Assembly: GCA_024234365.1 (NCBI GenBank)
Contig: JACKOK010000005.1
Location: 124,001 to 188,000 of the forward strand
DNA: 64,000 nt
Reading direction: 5' to 3'
Source: Pseudomonadales bacterium
GTDB taxonomy: Bacteria > Pseudomonadota > Gammaproteobacteria > Pseudomonadales > Pseudohongiellaceae
Part shown: positions 51,503-59,319 of the stretch, piece by piece
Layout of the letters: every line of letters starts with the position of its first letter
Numbering within the stretch: position 1 is the stretch's first letter
Notes under the pieces: generated by a model
Database searches by the model: none
The model's input: only the letters and a program-made list of their open reading frames with translations
Told to the model about the DNA's origin: nothing
Made by a program: the position numbers and the translations under genes

Positions 51503-52537
51503 ATGCTAGAAAAGATTAAATTCGAAAAATTTACCGCCTTCGAAAAACTGGAAGTCAAGTTTTCTCCAGGAATTAATGTCTTTGTCGGTGAAAACGGCAC
51601 CGGCAAAACCCATATCTTGAAGGCTTCCTATGCGGCATGTGACATTGCCAAAAGCAAGGGAGGGTTTGCCGAAAAGATCAATAATGTTTTTTACCCATCG
51701 GGGAAGCAGATTGGACGGTTGATTAAGCGTTCATCAACAAGCAGCAGAGGTTTTGTAGAAGTCACCCGAAAACTTGATGAAAAATCGATCAATCTCAGGT
51801 TGTCACTTTCAAACCATACCACCAAGCCAGAAATTGCAACGGTGTCGGGTTCGACAAAAGCGTGGCTTGAATCCCCATTCGAGGCAGCGTACATCCCCGT
51901 CAAGGACATGATGGCTAATGCTCCCGGATTTCGCTCCTTGTACGAAGAGCGGGAAATTCACTTTGAAGAAATTTATGTAGATATCATTCGCAAGGCTTTT
52001 CTTCCTGCGCTTAAAGGCCCCACTGATGGCCAACGGAAGAGACTTCTCGAGCTTTTGCAAGATGCAATGGATGGAAAAGTGGTCGCTAAAAATGAAGAGT
52101 TCTTTCTACGCAATCGGCAAGGTGAGTTGGAGTTTACCCTCTTGGCTGAGGGTTTGCGTAAGCTGGGGCTGCTTTGGGTTTTGATTCAGAACGGGACGCT
52201 GTTAAATGGCTCGGCTCTGTTCTGGGATGAACCTGAAACCAACCTTAATCCTAAGCTGATGAAAGCCATTGTGGGCATCTTGCTCGAATTACAACGTATC
52301 GGTGTGCAAATATTCCTTACAACCCACGACTATGTGATTCTGAAAGAGTTTGATCTTCAATCGCAGGAAAGCGACAAGATTTCCTACCACAGCCTGTATC
52401 GAAATCAGGAGAGCGGTGAGATCGAGCGATCAACCACACCAAACTATCTCGACATCTCTCCGAATGTGATTGATGACACTTTTGGCAATCTGGTTACCCG
52501 TGAAATTCAAAAAAGCATGGGGAGCGACAAAATATGA
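51503..52537 (+). CDS. AAA/ABC-type ATPase (AAA_15/AAA_21-like), accessory in BREX locus
   Basis: A 344-residue SMC/RecF-like ATPase. Walker A is GENGTGKT (29-36), a signature-like LLAEGLRKLG sits at 213-222, Walker B plus D-loop is ALFWDEPETNLNPK (238-251) and the H-switch is TTHDYV (273-278). There is no coiled-coil insertion and no fused nuclease; the next gene, overlapping by ATGA, supplies a PD-(D/E)XK-like protein. GC is far lower than in brxC (25 of 60 and 26 of 60 bases at 51541-51600 and 51661-51720). It is not a core BREX gene and probably forms a defence module with its partner. Confidence 0.85.
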   Translation: MLEKIKFEKFTAFEKLEVKFSPGINVFVGENGTGKTHILKASYAACDIAKSKGGFAEKINNVFYPSGKQIGRLIKRSSTSSRGFVEVTRKLDEKSINLRLSLSNHTTKPEIATVSGSTKAWLESPFEAAYIPVKDMMANAPGFRSLYEEREIHFEEIYVDIIRKAFLPALKGPTDGQRKRLLELLQDAMDGKVVAKNEEFFLRNRQGELEFTLLAEGLRKLGLLWVLIQNGTLLNGSALFWDEPETNLNPKLMKAIVGILLELQRIGVQIFLTTHDYVILKEFDLQSQESDKISYHSLYRNQESGEIERSTTPNYLDISPNVIDDTFGNLVTREIQKSMGSDKI

Positions 52538-53031
52538 TCCTGACGGAAGGGACCCTTCAGTTCGACTTTGTGGGGGCAATCAAGGCCTTCAAATTCGATG
52601 AACAAGACAGAACCTTACTTACATATCACGGGCTATCGCATTGCATGAAGGCCGTCGATTTTGTGGTCGAGTATGTCGATCACTACCTGTTTGTTGAGAT
52701 CAAAGACCCCAGCAACCAGAATCGCTACGGAACGCCGCAAGACAAAGCGGACCTGCTCAAGAATTTGACCACCAAGTTCCGCGATACCTTTCTGTATCGC
52801 TGGGCCGAGAACAAACTGGATAAGCCTGTACGCTACCAGTGTCTCGTGGAAGTAGACAACGCGCAGACGCTGTACCTGATGAATCAACTCAAGAACCAAC
52901 TGCCAACGACCAAACAGCCTGCGCGATGGAGTCAACCCCTGGCGCAACTGTGCGCCGTTGCTAATCGGACCACCTGGAATGCCACCTTTCCGAACATTCA
53001 GGTAAGTCGAATAGGTGGAGGTGTCGCATGA
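52534..53031 (+). CDS. PD-(D/E)XK nuclease-like partner of the AAA ATPase
   Basis: A 165-residue protein with an Asp at 42 (KAVDFVVEYV), then a hydrophobic strand FVEIKD giving E55-x-K57. This D-(x12)-E-x-K spacing is that of PD-(D/E)XK nucleases. The later helix with KFRDTFLYRW would complete the fold. It overlaps the ATPase before it and pglX after it (both ATGA), so it is stoichiometrically tied to the operon. I recognise no named family. The activity is inferred from the motif alone. Confidence 0.65.
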   Translation: MILTEGTLQFDFVGAIKAFKFDEQDRTLLTYHGLSHCMKAVDFVVEYVDHYLFVEIKDPSNQNRYGTPQDKADLLKNLTTKFRDTFLYRWAENKLDKPVRYQCLVEVDNAQTLYLMNQLKNQLPTTKQPARWSQPLAQLCAVANRTTWNATFPNIQVSRIGGGVA

Positions 53032-54737
53032 TGCATCCGCTCGATAAGCCCCTGCGCAATAAGCTGGAGAAGACCGTCAAAGAGGCCCGCGAGGTGGCCG
53101 AAGGCGCCGCCCGAGCCGCGCTGGAACAGCTTGGTGTGGGTGAAGCCGCGCCCTTTGGTCACCTGAACGAGCAGGACCGTGAGCTGCGCCGCAAGCTGCG
53201 CGTTCATGGCCGCCAACTCGGTGATTCCCTAAACGGCGGCAAGATCCAGTCTATGGACCGCCTGATCGAAGAGGTCGCCTACGAGCACTGGCACCGCATG
53301 CTTTTTGCCCGCTTCTTGGCCGAGAACAATCTGCTGATGTATCCCGACCCGGACGATCCGGTGGCGGTCACCCTTGAAGAGTGTGAAGACCTCGCAGCCG
53401 ATGAAGGCGCGGCCAACGGTTGGGAGCTGGCCGCCCGGTTTGCCGCCCGCATGCTGCCGCAGATCTTCCGGCTCGATTCGCCAGTATTCCAACTGGGCTT
53501 GCCGCCCGAGCATCAGCAGAAATTGGAGCGCCTTGTGGCCGACCTGGAGCTTCCGGTCTTCACCGCCTCCGACAGCCTCGGCTGGGTCTATCAATTCTGG
53601 CAGGCCAAGAAGAAAGACGAGGTCAACGCATCCGAGGTCAAGATCGGCGCACGGGAGCTACCTGCCGTCACCCAGCTCTTCACCGAGCCCTACATGGTCA
53701 GCTTCCTGCTCGACAACTCCCTGGGGGCCTGGTGGGCGGCAAGAAGGCTCACCGAGGCCGACCTTCAAAACGCCAGCAGCGAAGAAGAACTGCGCCGTAA
53801 GGCAGCGATCCCCGGTGTGCCGCTGGACTATCTGCGCTTTGTGCAGCAGGAAGACGGCTCCTGGGCACCGGCGGCTGGAACCTTTGACGGCTGGCCGGAG
53901 CAGCTTGCCGATCTGAAGACTCTCGATCCCTGCTGCGGCTCCGGTCACTTCCTGGTGGCGGCCTTCCTGATGCTGGTACCGATGCGCATGGAAAGCGACG
54001 GCCTCTCGGCTAAGGATGCGGTGGACGCGGTGCTGCGGGAAAACATCCATGGTTTGGAACTGGATCAGCGCTGCGTGGAGCTGGCCGCCTTTGCCCTGGC
54101 GCTGACCGCGTGGAAATACCCGAGCGCTGGCAGCTACCGCGTGTTGCCGGAATTGAATGTGGCCTGCTCCGGTCTATCAATCAGCGCGAAGAAAGAGGAA
54201 TGGTTGGCGCTGGCTGGGGACAATACCAATCTGCGGCTTGCACTCGAAGAGCTTTACAAGCAGTTCAAGGATGCACCGGTGCTCGGCAGTTTGATAAACC
54301 CGGAAGCGAGTTTAGGTAAGGGGTCGCTGTTTGAATTGAAGTGGGAAGAAGTCGGACCTTTGCTGACTAAAGCTTTGGCAGGTGAGATGGATGACGAAAA
54401 GGCAGAGATGGGTGTTGTTGCAAGGGGGCTTACTCGCGCAGCAAGCATTCTTGCTGCTCAATCCTGCTTGGTTATGACAAATGTCCCCTATTTAACGCGT
54501 AGTAAGTTTTCAATCGCGTTGCGAGGGTATACAGAAAAATTTCATAAGAACACGAACGCCGATCTGGCTACGGCAATGATCGATCGGTTTTCAGGTTTGA
54601 CGGCGGCTAATGGCGTTGTAGCAGTAGTATCACCTCAGAACTGGCTCTTTCAACCGGCATATAGAAGTTTCCGGGAACTATTATTAAAAAAATATTCATG
54701 GAGGTTTATTGCAAGACTGGGCTTTGGGAGCGTTTGA
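53028..54737 (+). CDS. pglX: PglX (BrxX) adenine methyltransferase, N-terminal part, frame-disrupted
   Basis: PglX methylates host DNA at a 5-6 base site so BREX can tell self from phage. This 569-residue part holds the helical N-terminus, the SAM motif DPCCGSGHFL (about 302-311) and the catalytic motif as NVPY (about 485-488, in place of the more usual NPPY). It ends at TGA 54735-54737 directly after KKYSWRFIARLGFGS, where family members continue with a GAFE...GEVVN stretch. That stretch is present in the DNA but spread over two frames. The rest of the gene is the next entry. Total length if repaired is about 1142 residues. Confidence 0.85.
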   Translation: MMHPLDKPLRNKLEKTVKEAREVAEGAARAALEQLGVGEAAPFGHLNEQDRELRRKLRVHGRQLGDSLNGGKIQSMDRLIEEVAYEHWHRMLFARFLAENNLLMYPDPDDPVAVTLEECEDLAADEGAANGWELAARFAARMLPQIFRLDSPVFQLGLPPEHQQKLERLVADLELPVFTASDSLGWVYQFWQAKKKDEVNASEVKIGARELPAVTQLFTEPYMVSFLLDNSLGAWWAARRLTEADLQNASSEEELRRKAAIPGVPLDYLRFVQQEDGSWAPAAGTFDGWPEQLADLKTLDPCCGSGHFLVAAFLMLVPMRMESDGLSAKDAVDAVLRENIHGLELDQRCVELAAFALALTAWKYPSAGSYRVLPELNVACSGLSISAKKEEWLALAGDNTNLRLALEELYKQFKDAPVLGSLINPEASLGKGSLFELKWEEVGPLLTKALAGEMDDEKAEMGVVARGLTRAASILAAQSCLVMTNVPYLTRSKFSIALRGYTEKFHKNTNADLATAMIDRFSGLTAANGVVAVVSPQNWLFQPAYRSFRELLLKKYSWRFIARLGFGSV

Positions 54738-54793
54738 GAACACGGGGAGGTTGTGAATGCAGCGCCGCCTCTTACTCATAATGCAAAAAAAAC
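54726..54793 (+). other. Frame lesions in pglX at three homopolymer runs
   Basis: After GFG, the +1 frame from 54727 reads GAFENT. The original frame resumes from 54744 as GEVVNAAPLTHNAKK, and the rest of the protein is in the +1 frame from 54793 (HQSSNGSI). The simplest account is one extra G in GGG (54726-54728), one missing G in GGGG (54744-54747) and one extra A in A8 (54785-54792). An alternative with fewer steps is a single stop mutation plus the A8 shift. Confidence 0.65.
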
Positions 54794-56457
54794 ATCAGTC
54801 GTCGAACGGCTCGATTCCTGAAATCGATGTGGTTAATGGTCAGTCAATAGATAACAAAAAGGAGCGTCTTTCGTGTGGGAATATCCTATCTCTAGATCAA
54901 GATAGCGCCCTTAAAAACAAAGACTTCACACTTGACAGGTTTGGTGACTCAGATCTTTGTCTCCTTGCTGAATCGATTGATGTATTCCAAGGAATAAGGA
55001 CTGGTGATAAGCAACGTTTTACGACCTATTTTTGGGAAATAGAACTATCGCCAGCTTGGGAATTTCTTCAATCTACGTGCCGAAGTGTAAAACACTGGGA
55101 CGGCTTATCTGAATGCATTAGATGGGAAAATGGGAAGGGTCAGCTTCATCAATATGCAGATGAAACTCGCGATAAGCTCCATGATATGCATGAAAGCGGT
55201 AACCTTTCTTGGGGGAGGCAAGGAGTAACAATAAGTCAAATGGGGAATCTTGAGTCGGCGTTGTATTCTGGCGAGAGATATGATGGCAATTGTGCAACCA
55301 TTACACCGAAGGACAGAAAGTTAGCTGATGCCATTTGGACGTTTTGCTCATCGAAAGACTACCAAGCTGGCATTAGGGAGATCGATCAAAGCATAAAAGT
55401 CACAAACGCAACCCTTGGGAAAATCCCGTTTGACCTAGATCGCTGGACCCAAGTCGCAGAAGAGAAATACCCCAACGGCCTACCCAAACCCTACACCGAC
55501 GATCCCACCCAATGGATCTTCCACGGCCACCCCTGCGGTTCGGTGATCTGGGATGAAGAGCAAAAGTGGACTGGCCACGGCCCACTGCGTACCGATGACA
55601 CCGTGCTGCAAGTCGCCGTTGCCCGCCTCCTCGGTTACCGCTGGCCTGCCGAGCTGGATGCCAGCATGGAACTGGCCGACGAGCAGCGCGAATGGGTCAA
55701 GCGCTGCGAGGCGCTGGCGAGCTACGCCGATGATGACGGCATTGTCTGCATCCCGGCGGTGCGGGGCGAGGCGTCGGCCTCTGACCGCCTGCTGAACCTC
55801 CTGGCCGCTGCCTACGGAGATGCCTGGTCCAACGACACCCTGGCCGCGCTGCTCAAAAGCGCCGATCACGCAGGCAAGACGCTGGAGACCTGGCTGCGGG
55901 AGAAGTTCCTCACCCAGCACTGTAAGCTGTTCCAGCACCGTCCCTTTATCTGGCACATCTGGGATGGACTGCGCGATGGCTTCGCGGCTCTGGTCAACTA
56001 CCACCAACTAGACGCCAAGCTGCTGGAGACCCTGATCTACACCTACCTGGGCGACTGGATTTCGCGCCAGAAGCAGGACATCGCCAGCGGCGTGGACGGA
56101 GCCCAGGAACGCCTGGCTGCCGCCGAGACCCTCAAGAAAAAGCTGGAGCTGATCCTCGAAGGCGAAGCGCCCTACGACATCTTCGTGCGCTGGAAACCGC
56201 TGGAAAAGCAGCCCATCGGCTGGGACCCGGACCTAAACGACGGCGTGCGCCTCAACATCCGCCCATTCCTCACCGTGCCCGATGTCGGCAAGAAAGGCGC
56301 TGGCGTCCTGCGCGACAAACCCAACATCAACTGGAACAAGGACCGGGGCAAGGACGTCGAATCCGCCCCCTGGTATCACGTCTTTGACGGCGACCGCATC
56401 AACGACCACCACCTGAGCCTGGCCGAGAAACGCGCCGCAAGGGAGGCCGCCGAATGA
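54757..56457 (+). CDS. pglX: PglX (BrxX) C-terminal part
   Basis: This 566-residue frame continues PglX after the lesions. Residues 1-200 (target-recognition-like part, with DVFQGIRTGDKQRF and LSWGRQGVTISQMG) are encoded by AT-richer DNA. From about 55440 on (IPFDLDRWTQVAEEKYPNGLPKPYTDDPTQWIFHG onward) GC is high and the sequence is the conserved C-terminal domain of BREX methylases. The ATG at 54757 lacks a clear ribosome site, so I regard it as a fragment and not an independent gene. Its stop overlaps the next start. Confidence 0.8.
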   Translation: MQRRLLLIMQKKHQSSNGSIPEIDVVNGQSIDNKKERLSCGNILSLDQDSALKNKDFTLDRFGDSDLCLLAESIDVFQGIRTGDKQRFTTYFWEIELSPAWEFLQSTCRSVKHWDGLSECIRWENGKGQLHQYADETRDKLHDMHESGNLSWGRQGVTISQMGNLESALYSGERYDGNCATITPKDRKLADAIWTFCSSKDYQAGIREIDQSIKVTNATLGKIPFDLDRWTQVAEEKYPNGLPKPYTDDPTQWIFHGHPCGSVIWDEEQKWTGHGPLRTDDTVLQVAVARLLGYRWPAELDASMELADEQREWVKRCEALASYADDDGIVCIPAVRGEASASDRLLNLLAAAYGDAWSNDTLAALLKSADHAGKTLETWLREKFLTQHCKLFQHRPFIWHIWDGLRDGFAALVNYHQLDAKLLETLIYTYLGDWISRQKQDIASGVDGAQERLAAAETLKKKLELILEGEAPYDIFVRWKPLEKQPIGWDPDLNDGVRLNIRPFLTVPDVGKKGAGVLRDKPNINWNKDRGKDVESAPWYHVFDGDRINDHHLSLAEKRAAREAAE

Positions 56458-59276
56458 CCTCCTGCTACAAAGGAATGTGCTGGTTGAAATGCGACCTGCA
56501 GATGCAGACGCCTGCGGATGCGCGGCATTGGGCTGGAGACCGCCTCGAAGCCGGACAAGAGGCTGTCGCAGCGAAGGCGTTTGCGGAAGCCTGTTATCAA
56601 CAGCGTCTGGATGTGGTGGGCATTACCGACCACAACTTTCTGAGCAAGGACTTTATTCCACATCTGCAGACTGCGTTCGATGAGATTGAGCGGGAGTTCA
56701 GCCACAAGATCACCTTGTTTCCAGGATTTGAGTTCGAGGCGGCTGGCGTTGGCAGGGGCGTTCATGTTCTTTGTCTTTTCGAACCAGGAACGGACCTGAC
56801 TCGGCTGGACTCGATTCTTACGGAATGCGGTGTGAGCTATCCGAGAGTGAATGCGGCAGGACAGCTCGAAAAATCAGACAAAAATCTGAAAGAGATTTTG
56901 CGCATCACCCAAGACAAGTATGGCGGAATCGTCATCATGCCGCATGCAACAAGCAATGACGGCATTTTCGACAACGATTCGATAGCGGAATGGTTGCAAC
57001 AGGATCAATTCACGAATCCTGATCTGCTTGCGGTAGAAGTGCCAAAGCCTGTCCAATTGATGAGCGCTGGATATCAGCGGCTTCTCCGTTCTGGCGACGA
57101 TTGTCAGCCAGGCTGGAAGCGCATTCGCCCCATTGCCACACTCATGTCTTCGGACAACAAGAAGCTGGTCGACTTCGATGAGCATCAGAAGCCGACGCCT
57201 AACAGCATTGGCTACCGGTACTCATGGTTCAAAATGTCCGAGCCCTCCATCGAGTCGCTCCGCCAGGCATTCCTCGACCATGAATCCCGCATCATTCTGC
57301 CGGAAGACGTTTCGACAGATACGCACCCGGCACAGCGCGTTCGTCAGGCGACCATCAAGTCGATCTCGATCAAGAACGTGGCGTTCCTGGCCGACCAGCA
57401 GGTCCATTTTTCCCCCAACATGAACTGTGTGATCGGTGGCCGAGGCAGCGGGAAATCCACCTTGCTTGAATACCTGAGAATCATCCTGGGCAAGGACAAA
57501 TCGAAGGATCTTGATTACGGGACTAAAGAGCGGATCAAACGTGTACGCGATACGCTGAACGAACCCCGTGCAGAAGTCGAGGTGTGCTGGGTCAGCGCGG
57601 ATGGCGTCGAAGATCGTATCGTTTGGCAAAACGGCAGCCCAACCGTGCAGGGTCGCGACCTGGCCGATCCTGAAACCTTTTTCAATAGCTTGCCTCTTCG
57701 CTTTTACAGCCAGCAGCAGCTCAACCGGCTGACCGAGTCGAAAACCGATGACGGAAGCGTTCGGCAGGCTCAACGGCTGCTGGAGCTGGTCGACGGATTC
57801 ACCAAAAGCGAACTGGATGAGCTGGCGGATCGGGAGCACAAGCTCAAGCTGCAGATCCAGGACGCTTTTTCCAATCTCCGCAAGGCCAAGACACTCGAAA
57901 AGGATTACAAGCGGCTCCAGCAAGAGCATCAAGAACTGGACCGGCAATGGAAGGCCCGAAGCGAGATTCAAGAGGATGCCCGCCAACACCAACTCCTCAA
58001 GGCCGAGGCACGTTACCTCGAAGGGCTTGCAGGAACACCAGGCAAGCAGTTCACCGACGTTGCCTCCCTGGCCGAGACAATCGCCGCATCGCACGTAGCA
58101 TTTCAGGTTACAGATTCAACTCACGCGGCTTGGTTTAGGCAATTCGACGATAAGGTAAAGGCCGCCAAGGATTCGTTGGCCCGAACTATCCGCGATGCCG
58201 TCGAGCAATTCGAAGCCGCTGTCGAGGATCTTAAAACCAACGATCCGGCATGGAATGCGATCAGGGAGGAACTGGATCAGGCCGACGCCAAGTTCAGTGA
58301 AGCCTGCGCGGCTAAAGGTCTGACAACGGATGATGTTGGCCATCTTCAGGAAATCAATCAATCACGCGCCAAGAAACAGCGGGAGATTGATGAAACCGGG
58401 GCTGAAATTCAGCGGCTAAAAGAAGCTGCGGGAGACACCGGTCTGCTCATGCAGCAGTTACATCAAATCTGGCGAGAGCAATTCCAGAAACGCGTTGAAG
58501 CCGCCGAACGAGCCAATGAACTCGCTGTACTGAATGAAGGCAGGCAGCGCTTTATCGAGGTCTCAGCAAAATACCAGCAGGATCATAAAAATTTCCGTGA
58601 GCTCTGGCAGAGCTTTGCGCCCTCTGATGGGCGGACGCGGCTAGGTAAGAATTGGGAAAGCTGTGGAGAGACCCTTTACACGCTTTTTGCCGGACAGGTC
58701 GATGCCGAGTCGCCCTGGCAAGTTCTGGAAGAGCATTTGTCCGTAGAGCAAGGCTCAGCGGGTTCGGATTTCGGAACGAACAGCCAAGAGCTATTCCAGC
58801 ACATTCAAGACAATCTTGAACGTTGGGAAAAGCTGCGCTGCTCTCGGGTACAAGACACCGTCGACATGAAACTGTTTCGGGCAGATGGATCGACAGCAGG
58901 CAGCATCGCCGAAGGTTCCCTCTCTGACGGCCAGCGGAACACCGCCGCCCTCGCACTGTTGCTGGCGCAGGAAGGTGGGCCGTTGGTGATCGATCAGCCC
59001 GAGGATGAGTTGGACTCCAACTTTGTGTTCCGGGAGCTGATCCCGATGCTGCGCAAGGTCAAATCGAAGCGCCAACTCATCATGGCTACGCACAACGCCA
59101 ATCTACCGGTAAATGGTGACGCCGAACTGGTCTACGCCTTCGAAGCTCGAGACGGAAAAGGTGAGGCGCTTGCTTGCGGGGGGCTTGATCAAGCGTCTGC
59201 AACCAAGGCTGTTCTCGACATCATGGAAGGGACGGAAGAAGCATTCCGCCGTAGGCGTGAGAAATACCATTTTTGA
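56454..59276 (+). CDS. PHP-domain/SMC-like ATPase (TrlF-like), accessory in BREX locus
   Basis: A 940-residue protein. Residues 10-285 form a PHP-type phosphoesterase domain with GITDHNF (D59-H60), E93 and MPHATSND (H164). Motif I, usually DLHxHT, reads DLQMQT here, so both His are Gln. Residues 300-940 are an SMC/RecN-like ATPase: Walker A GGRGSGKST (328-336), two coiled-coil arms (about 450-720), signature SDGQRNTAALALLLAQ and Walker B LVIDQPEDELDS, then ATHNANLP. It overlaps pglX by ATGA and precedes pglZ. The domain order matches the TrlF family, whose function is poorly known. A nuclease-type defence effector is inference. Confidence 0.82.
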   Translation: MTSCYKGMCWLKCDLQMQTPADARHWAGDRLEAGQEAVAAKAFAEACYQQRLDVVGITDHNFLSKDFIPHLQTAFDEIEREFSHKITLFPGFEFEAAGVGRGVHVLCLFEPGTDLTRLDSILTECGVSYPRVNAAGQLEKSDKNLKEILRITQDKYGGIVIMPHATSNDGIFDNDSIAEWLQQDQFTNPDLLAVEVPKPVQLMSAGYQRLLRSGDDCQPGWKRIRPIATLMSSDNKKLVDFDEHQKPTPNSIGYRYSWFKMSEPSIESLRQAFLDHESRIILPEDVSTDTHPAQRVRQATIKSISIKNVAFLADQQVHFSPNMNCVIGGRGSGKSTLLEYLRIILGKDKSKDLDYGTKERIKRVRDTLNEPRAEVEVCWVSADGVEDRIVWQNGSPTVQGRDLADPETFFNSLPLRFYSQQQLNRLTESKTDDGSVRQAQRLLELVDGFTKSELDELADREHKLKLQIQDAFSNLRKAKTLEKDYKRLQQEHQELDRQWKARSEIQEDARQHQLLKAEARYLEGLAGTPGKQFTDVASLAETIAASHVAFQVTDSTHAAWFRQFDDKVKAAKDSLARTIRDAVEQFEAAVEDLKTNDPAWNAIREELDQADAKFSEACAAKGLTTDDVGHLQEINQSRAKKQREIDETGAEIQRLKEAAGDTGLLMQQLHQIWREQFQKRVEAAERANELAVLNEGRQRFIEVSAKYQQDHKNFRELWQSFAPSDGRTRLGKNWESCGETLYTLFAGQVDAESPWQVLEEHLSVEQGSAGSDFGTNSQELFQHIQDNLERWEKLRCSRVQDTVDMKLFRADGSTAGSIAEGSLSDGQRNTAALALLLAQEGGPLVIDQPEDELDSNFVFRELIPMLRKVKSKRQLIMATHNANLPVNGDAELVYAFEARDGKGEALACGGLDQASATKAVLDIMEGTEEAFRRRREKYHF

Positions 59277-59319
59277 GGCGTTAGATGATCAGAACTATTC
59301 ATTTCAAAGAAGGTGACTC

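Noticed and set aside
51503..53031. PARIS (AriA/AriB) or Septu
   Set aside because: The partner protein shows D...E-x-K, not the Toprim (DUF4435) of AriB nor the HNH of PtuB, and it is much shorter than AriB.
54757..56457. Independent second gene downstream of pglX
   Set aside because: It continues the PglX sequence without a ribosome site and starts inside the family's conserved region.
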